A DNA stretch of 11,553 bases from assembly GCA_025455085.1 (NCBI GenBank), contig JALONF010000038.1:1-11553 (forward strand), given 5' to 3'. The notes below the pieces were generated by a model, which was given only the letters and a program-made list of their open reading frames with translations, searched no databases and had not been told where the DNA came from. Position 1 is the first letter of the stretch; the number at the start of each line of letters is the position of its first letter. Below are positions 6,947-11,553 of this stretch, piece by piece. The position numbers were made by a program, and so were the translations under genes. Source of the stretch: Ignavibacteriaceae bacterium (GTDB lineage Bacteria; Bacteroidota; Ignavibacteria; Ignavibacteriales; Ignavibacteriaceae).

Positions 6947-8935
6947 TCATCTTAAAAGAACAAGATTTCGGCTGTATTGCTTACCATCCAGATCAATTAG
7001 TAAATAATAGATTCCGCTTGCTAAAGAAATGTTATTAGCATTTCTACCATACCAGTCGAATCTGTTTTCGCCATCCGTAGTAATTGTGGTGTAATATCCA
7101 ATCTGCTGCCCGAGAGGATCAATAATTCTGATTGTTAAATTTTCATTTCCTGATGATTTAATTGAAACAGATGTGAAAGTACTTTGTAACGGATAGAAAG
7201 GATTTGGATATGGCTCACTAACTATGAAATCAGTATAAGTTCTTTTTAAATCTGTATTAAGACTTACATCAAGAGAGCCATAATAAAATTTGTAGTTGTT
7301 ACTTACAGGATCTCTTAAAGTAGCTCCTGTGTTGTCATCATAAGTAAAATAAAAATCAACCAGTTCGTCATTAAAAAGGTATGGAAGCTTGAAAGTGTAC
7401 TTAAGATTACCATCATACTCCAATTGTTTTTCTGTGTAATCAACACCGTTGGTTGAATAATGAACATAGACTGTCTGCGGGAAAATATTATTATTTGCAA
7501 GAAACATTTTATTCAGGATGAATGTTCCATCATCAGCAACAAGGTTCGGAAACTCGATTGCTTTAACTGCTGAGAGTAATCCATAACCTCTTTCATTATT
7601 TGGTGAAGAACTATTGTCAGCAGTTTCAATAAAAATATTTCTTACCTGAGTATTCTTTAAATGGGGATAAGTTGACAATAATAATGCAGCAATTCCGTTT
7701 GCAATAGGTGAAGCAACGGAAGTGCCACTAGCAGTTAAGTAACCTGTAAAATTTCCGGCGGCTGCACAATATACACCAACACCTTGTGTAACAACATCAG
7801 GTTTAATTCTGCCGTCATAGCTTGGACCGCGACTGCTGAATGAGGCAATCTCATTACTATTATTAACTGCGCCGATTGCGAGTGTATTTATACCATCTGC
7901 AGGAGAAGTAATATAACGCCAGGAAGTTCCACCTTCATTACCTGCTGAAGAAATAGTTACTACTCCTCTTCTGAAAGCAAGTTCAACAGCCTTAGTAACA
8001 ATTGTAGTTTTTCCATCCATATCTTGATAAGTATAAGAAAATTCTGGCGAGTCAAAAGTGCTGTAACCTAATGAACTGCTTGTTATATCAACACCAAAAC
8101 TTTCCATCCATTCGAGTGCAGCGGCATAATTGTCTTCTTCAATGTGCTTCTCGCTTCTTATATCTTCAGTCTTTGCAAGAATGAAACTCGCACCGAATGC
8201 AGAACCAATCAAGGAGCCCTCTTTAAATCCTCCCACTATTGAGAAAACTAATGTTCCATGATTGTGCTGACTTGGGTTATCGAGTGTATCATTTGCTGTT
8301 GATTCATCTTTAAAAATAAAATCATACTCAGCTACAACAGTTGCATCTTTTAATGACTCGTGATTTTTCCAGTTAAAGCCTGTGTCCAGAAGACCAATAA
8401 GAACACCTTCTCCTGTAATTCCTCTTGAATGAACTACCGGTACATCTGAAAGTTGAAGCTGTCCGAATGAAGGACCGTAATCAAATGAAAATAAGTTTGA
8501 TGGTTGTTTCCATAAAACAGATGCCTCGGTTATTTCAGGAGACTTGAAAACATATTTTTTAACCGTTTCAATTTTTTCTACGAATGGAAGACCAGCAACT
8601 TCAGTCTTATTGTCTTCGGTTAAGTAAGCAGTTACAGCATTAAACCATCTCAGCTTATTTTCAATTTTAATTCCAAGCTGGTCTAATTGAGATACGTAAT
8701 CTTCATTAAGAGGTAAATCTTCATAAGTCAGGAAGTTATCTTCGCCCATATTATTAATTCTTCTTTCAATACTCTTCTCAGATAGCAAAGAAAGAGCAGA
8801 ATTGTACGAACTGCTTTCTTTTTCAAGCTTAGCTGATGGTTCAATAGCTTTATCCTTAAAGTAAATGAAATATTTTGACTGAGAAAAGCCAATGGAAGTA
8901 AATACAATAAATATCCAGAGGATAAAAATCTTCAT
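6947..8935 (-). CDS. Secreted subtilisin-like (S8) serine protease with type IX sorting domain
   Basis: The protein has 662 residues. Residues 1-19 are a Sec signal peptide. Residues 21-130 fit the pro-region typical of Bacteroidota S8 proteases (KYFIYFKDK at the start, RWFNAVTAYL near 96-105). The catalytic domain (about 150-460) has the full triad: Asp184 in LLDTGFNWKNH, His226 in HNHGTLV and Ser406 in SGTSVASPIANG. The oxyanion Asn333 is in SSAGNEGG. A beta-rich domain (about 465-560) follows. The end (about 570-662) is a type A sorting domain: EPYPNPFYP (574-582), a central IIDPLGQQIG, then LASGIYYLLIDLDGKQYSRNLVLLR-type strands. The protein should cross the inner membrane by Sec, lose its signal peptide, and be exported across the outer membrane by the type IX system. 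The gene starts 23 bp after lepB, so it probably belongs to the lepA-lepB transcript. The target substrate is unknown. Confidence 0.95.
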   Translation of the reverse strand: MKIFILWIFIVFTSIGFSQSKYFIYFKDKAIEPSAKLEKESSSYNSALSLLSEKSIERRINNMGEDNFLTYEDLPLNEDYVSQLDQLGIKIENKLRWFNAVTAYLTEDNKTEVAGLPFVEKIETVKKYVFKSPEITEASVLWKQPSNLFSFDYGPSFGQLQLSDVPVVHSRGITGEGVLIGLLDTGFNWKNHESLKDATVVAEYDFIFKDESTANDTLDNPSQHNHGTLVFSIVGGFKEGSLIGSAFGASFILAKTEDIRSEKHIEEDNYAAALEWMESFGVDITSSSLGYSTFDSPEFSYTYQDMDGKTTIVTKAVELAFRRGVVTISSAGNEGGTSWRYITSPADGINTLAIGAVNNSNEIASFSSRGPSYDGRIKPDVVTQGVGVYCAAAGNFTGYLTASGTSVASPIANGIAALLLSTYPHLKNTQVRNIFIETADNSSSPNNERGYGLLSAVKAIEFPNLVADDGTFILNKMFLANNNIFPQTVYVHYSTNGVDYTEKQLEYDGNLKYTFKLPYLFNDELVDFYFTYDDNTGATLRDPVSNNYKFYYGSLDVSLNTDLKRTYTDFIVSEPYPNPFYPLQSTFTSVSIKSSGNENLTIRIIDPLGQQIGYYTTITTDGENRFDWYGRNANNISLASGIYYLLIDLDGKQYSRNLVLLR

Positions 8936-8958
8936 AATGAATAAAATTTTTCTGAGAC

Positions 8959-9828
8959 TTAATTAAATCCTTTAAAAATTCTATCAGCTCTTATGGCTGA
9001 AAGAAATCCAAGTGGTCCAGGCGCTACTTTTTGCGGGTCATAAGACCAATAGATAAACATTGCTTTTCCAACTATCATATTATCCGTAATGAAACCGAAA
9101 TTTCGGCTATCCATACTTTCTTCAAAGTTATCACCAATAACAAAATAATGATCCTGCTTCAAAACATATTCAAAAATAGCTTTGCCATCCAGGGTAACTA
9201 ATGTCCCCTCAGAAAGTAACGAACGCTCTCCATGGTCCATTACTATAACAGACTGCCAGCGCTCAAAGTTCTCAGGTGCTATCATTATGGTATCACCTTT
9301 TGCGGGAATAATTATTGGACCGTAACTATCCCTGTTCCATGTTGCTCCAGGTGGATAAATAACTTCATCCTGTGTCCAATCTTTTTCTTTTTCATAATTA
9401 GGAATTTTATAAGTTGAAGGCAGTTTAATAGCCGCACCATTGACAAATATTTTACCGTTTGTAATTTTTAAAGTATCGTGAGGTCCTGCAATTAATCTTT
9501 TAACATATTTTGAACCACCCCTGACCGGATCATTTTCAAAACCTAGTGGAAATTCAAAAATAACAATGTCATTTATTTGAGGTTTGCCGACTTCAAATAA
9601 TTTGTATTGCGGAATGTGCAGATTAGCAATTGGAATTTCCCGTGGAGTAGCAATTTCGTAAGCAAACTTATTCGCAAAAATGAAATCTCCGGGTTGAAGG
9701 GTATTCTCCATTGAAGTGCTTGGAATTTGAAAGGCATCAATGGCAAATGCTTTAATAATTAAAGCAATGATAACGACTAAAAAAAGAATCTTTAAAAATT
9801 TATAGAACTTCTTAAAGAAATTTTTCAT
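8959..9828 (-). CDS. lepB: Signal peptidase I
   Basis: Signal peptidase I is the inner-membrane protease (family S26) that removes Sec signal peptides on the periplasmic side. The protein has 289 residues. A short basic N-terminus and one membrane segment (about 12-30) precede the catalytic domain. The nucleophile is Ser39 in PSTSMENTLQPGD, and the general base is Lys110 in KYVKRLIAGPHD. The conserved boxes IGDN (231-234) and SRNFGFI (241-247) are present. The region between 130 and 225 is longer than in minimal Gram-positive enzymes and is likely the beta-rich insertion seen in Gram-negative forms. The ATG is 4 bp after the lepA stop, with AGAGGA inside the last lepA codons as ribosome binding site. 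The lepA-lepB order is widespread in bacteria. The next gene in the run encodes a predicted client of this enzyme. Confidence 0.96.
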   Translation of the reverse strand: MKNFFKKFYKFLKILFLVVIIALIIKAFAIDAFQIPSTSMENTLQPGDFIFANKFAYEIATPREIPIANLHIPQYKLFEVGKPQINDIVIFEFPLGFENDPVRGGSKYVKRLIAGPHDTLKITNGKIFVNGAAIKLPSTYKIPNYEKEKDWTQDEVIYPPGATWNRDSYGPIIIPAKGDTIMIAPENFERWQSVIVMDHGERSLLSEGTLVTLDGKAIFEYVLKQDHYFVIGDNFEESMDSRNFGFITDNMIVGKAMFIYWSYDPQKVAPGPLGFLSAIRADRIFKGFN

Positions 9829-9832
9829 AAAG

Positions 9833-11553
9833 TTATTCCTCTATTTGCAATACAGCTAAGAAGGCTTCCTGTGGTATTTCAACATTACCTACCTGTTTCA
9901 TTCTTTTTTTACCTTCCTTTTGTTTTTCGAGTAATTTTCTTTTTCTGGTTATATCGCCGCCATAACATTTTGCAAGAACATTCTTTCTCAAGGCTTTTAT
10001 GACGGACTTTGAAATTACCTTTGTACCAATTGCTGCCTGAATCGAAACCTCAAACATTTGTCTCGGGATAAGGTCTTTTAATTTCGAGCAAACTTTCCTT
10101 CCCCAATCGTATGCTTTATCCCGATGAACGATCATCGAAAGAGCATCAACCGGTTCACTATTTAATAAGATGTCAAGTTTAACAAGATCAGATTCAACAT
10201 AGCCAATGTACTCATAGTCAAAAGATGCATAGCCGCGAGTAGTTGATTTTAGTTTATCGTAAAAATCGAAAATTATTTCCGAAAGTGGAAATTCAAATTG
10301 AAGGTCAGCTCTTGTCGGATCAAGATAGGTTGTATTTCTGTAAGTGCCTCTTTTATCCATTGAAAGTTTCATGATGTTTCCAACATACTCACTTGGAGTT
10401 ACTATCTGCGCTTTGATATACGGTTCTTCTATTCTTTCAATTTCCCCGATTGGCGGCATTTCTGCAGGATTATCTACAACTATTTGCTCTCCCCTTTTAT
10501 TATAAACGTAATACTCAACGTTTGGAAGAGTTGTTATGATTGTTTGATCATACTCCCTGTGTAATCTTTCCTGAACAATTTCCATATGAAGAAGTCCGAG
10601 GAATCCGCATCTGAAACCAAAACCAAGTGCTGCGGAAGTTTCCGGCTGATAGACGAGCGCTGAATCATTCAATCGGAATTTTTCAATTGCATCACGCAAG
10701 CCTTCATAATCGTCTGAATCTGTTGGATACAATCCGCTATAAACCATCGGCTTAACTTCTTTGTAACCGGGAAGCGGTTTCTCTGCACCATTTTTTGAGT
10801 GAGTTACAGTATCACCGACCTTTGTGTACCTTACATCCTTAATTCCAGCAATCAAATAACCAACATTTCCTGCTGAAAGTTCATCAACCTTTTCTTTCCT
10901 TAAACCGAGTACACCAATTTCTTCAGCATCCATAATTTTATCTGTAACGAAGAATTTAATTTTATCATTCGTGCGAAGAGTTCCATTGAAGACTCTTATG
11001 TATGCAACAGCACCACGGTATGCATCAAATATAGAATCAAAGATCAAAGCTTGAAGCGGTGCTTCTGGATTTCCTTTTGGCGGTGGAATTCTTTTTACTA
11101 TTTCTTCAAGGAGTTCATCAATCCCAATATTTGCTTTTGCACTTACCTTTAGAATGTCTTCTTCTTTGCAGCCAATCAAATCAATTACCTGGTGAGAAAT
11201 TCTATCAACTTCTGCACTTGGTAAATCTATCTTATTAAGAACAGGAATTATCTCAAGACCAGCATCAATTGCAAGATATAGATTACTGATTGTTTGTGCT
11301 TCAACACCTTGAGCAGCATCGACAACAAGCAACGCACCTTCACAGGCAGCAAGCGAGCGGGAAACTTCATAGCTGAAATCAACGTGACCTGGAGTATCAA
11401 TTAGATTAAGAATATACTTCTTACCATCCTTTGCGGTGTAATGCATCTGGATAGCGTGAGATTTTATGGTAATTCCCCGTTCCCGTTCCAGATCCATATC
11501 ATCCAGAACCTGAGCTTTAGCTTCACGCTCAGTTACGGCACCAGTTTTTTCCA
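9833..11553 (-). CDS. lepA: Elongation factor 4 (LepA), 5' end outside window
   Basis: LepA/EF4 is a ribosome-associated translational GTPase related to EF-G. The reading frame is open to the window edge, giving 572 visible residues; since the family is about 600 long, roughly 25-30 N-terminal residues, including the P-loop (G1), are missing. An internal Met at 11497 should not be taken as the start, because the codons upstream (GAVTEREAKAQVLDD) match the family. Counting from that Met, G2 is RGITI (7-11), G3 is DTPGH (34-38), G4 is NKID (88-91) and G5 is SAK (119-121). The LepA-specific C-terminal domain is intact, ending in GGDITRKRKLLEKQKEGKKR followed by the usual short EAFLAVLQIEE-type tail. 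The stop overlaps the lepB ribosome binding region, so the two genes are coupled. Confidence 0.97.
   Translation of the reverse strand, partial: EKTGAVTEREAKAQVLDDMDLERERGITIKSHAIQMHYTAKDGKKYILNLIDTPGHVDFSYEVSRSLAACEGALLVVDAAQGVEAQTISNLYLAIDAGLEIIPVLNKIDLPSAEVDRISHQVIDLIGCKEEDILKVSAKANIGIDELLEEIVKRIPPPKGNPEAPLQALIFDSIFDAYRGAVAYIRVFNGTLRTNDKIKFFVTDKIMDAEEIGVLGLRKEKVDELSAGNVGYLIAGIKDVRYTKVGDTVTHSKNGAEKPLPGYKEVKPMVYSGLYPTDSDDYEGLRDAIEKFRLNDSALVYQPETSAALGFGFRCGFLGLLHMEIVQERLHREYDQTIITTLPNVEYYVYNKRGEQIVVDNPAEMPPIGEIERIEEPYIKAQIVTPSEYVGNIMKLSMDKRGTYRNTTYLDPTRADLQFEFPLSEIIFDFYDKLKSTTRGYASFDYEYIGYVESDLVKLDILLNSEPVDALSMIVHRDKAYDWGRKVCSKLKDLIPRQMFEVSIQAAIGTKVISKSVIKALRKNVLAKCYGGDITRKRKLLEKQKEGKKRMKQVGNVEIPQEAFLAVLQIEE
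9837..9842 (-). promoter_or_regulatory. Ribosome binding site of lepB inside the lepA end
   Basis: The minus strand reads AGAGGA within the last codons of lepA, 8 nt before the lepB ATG. Ribosomes terminating on lepA would be well placed to start lepB, so the two products are probably made in step. Confidence 0.6.

Noticed and set aside
6932..6958. Direct repeat CTTAAAAG, two copies 19 bp apart
   Set aside because: It is short, one copy lies in the protease coding end, and there is no further copy nearby.
11495..11497. ATG at 11497 as the lepA start
   Set aside because: The frame stays open to the window edge with residues matching LepA, so the gene is cut by the window and does not start here.

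Overview
The window reads as an ordinary stretch of chromosome from a low-GC, Gram-negative member of the Bacteroidota/Chlorobi group, most likely an Ignavibacteria-type organism (inference). The main evidence is a secreted subtilisin-like protease that ends in a type IX secretion (Por) sorting domain. Supporting evidence is a lipoprotein, promoter-like sites resembling the Bacteroidota TTG / TAnnTTTG pattern, and poor Shine-Dalgarno sequences before several genes. No mobile element, CRISPR array, tRNA or rRNA was found, and coding density is about 95%.

Layout, left to right. Positions 12-1535 (minus strand) hold a tightly spaced pair: an exported DUF1028 Ntn-hydrolase-like protein with a TPR-like tail, followed 3 bp later by a small NTF2/SnoaL-like lipoprotein. 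Positions 1615-4437 (minus) hold uvrA, the damage-recognition ATPase of nucleotide excision repair, which starts at a TTG codon. A 91-bp divergent region separates it from a plus-strand YigZ/IMPACT-family protein (4529-5149). Next comes a MarR-family regulator (5272-5718), which has a perfect 9-7-9 inverted repeat lying across its likely promoter. The minus strand then carries a two-gene unit, a metal-dependent O-methyltransferase (6162-6803) and a small unrecognised helical protein (5727-6149), which converges on marR. Finally, a minus-strand run lepA (partial) - lepB - S8 protease (11553 to 6947) has gaps of only 4 and 23 bp.

How the genes work together. The lepA-lepB-protease run couples a translation GTPase, the signal peptidase and an exported protease that is itself a client of the Sec/signal-peptidase and type IX pathways. 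The DUF1028/lipoprotein pair is also directed to the cell envelope. uvrA and yigZ are housekeeping genes. I see no convincing new multi-gene system. The observations most worth checking are the marR operator/promoter, the unknown partner of the O-methyltransferase and the exported DUF1028-TPR/lipoprotein pair.
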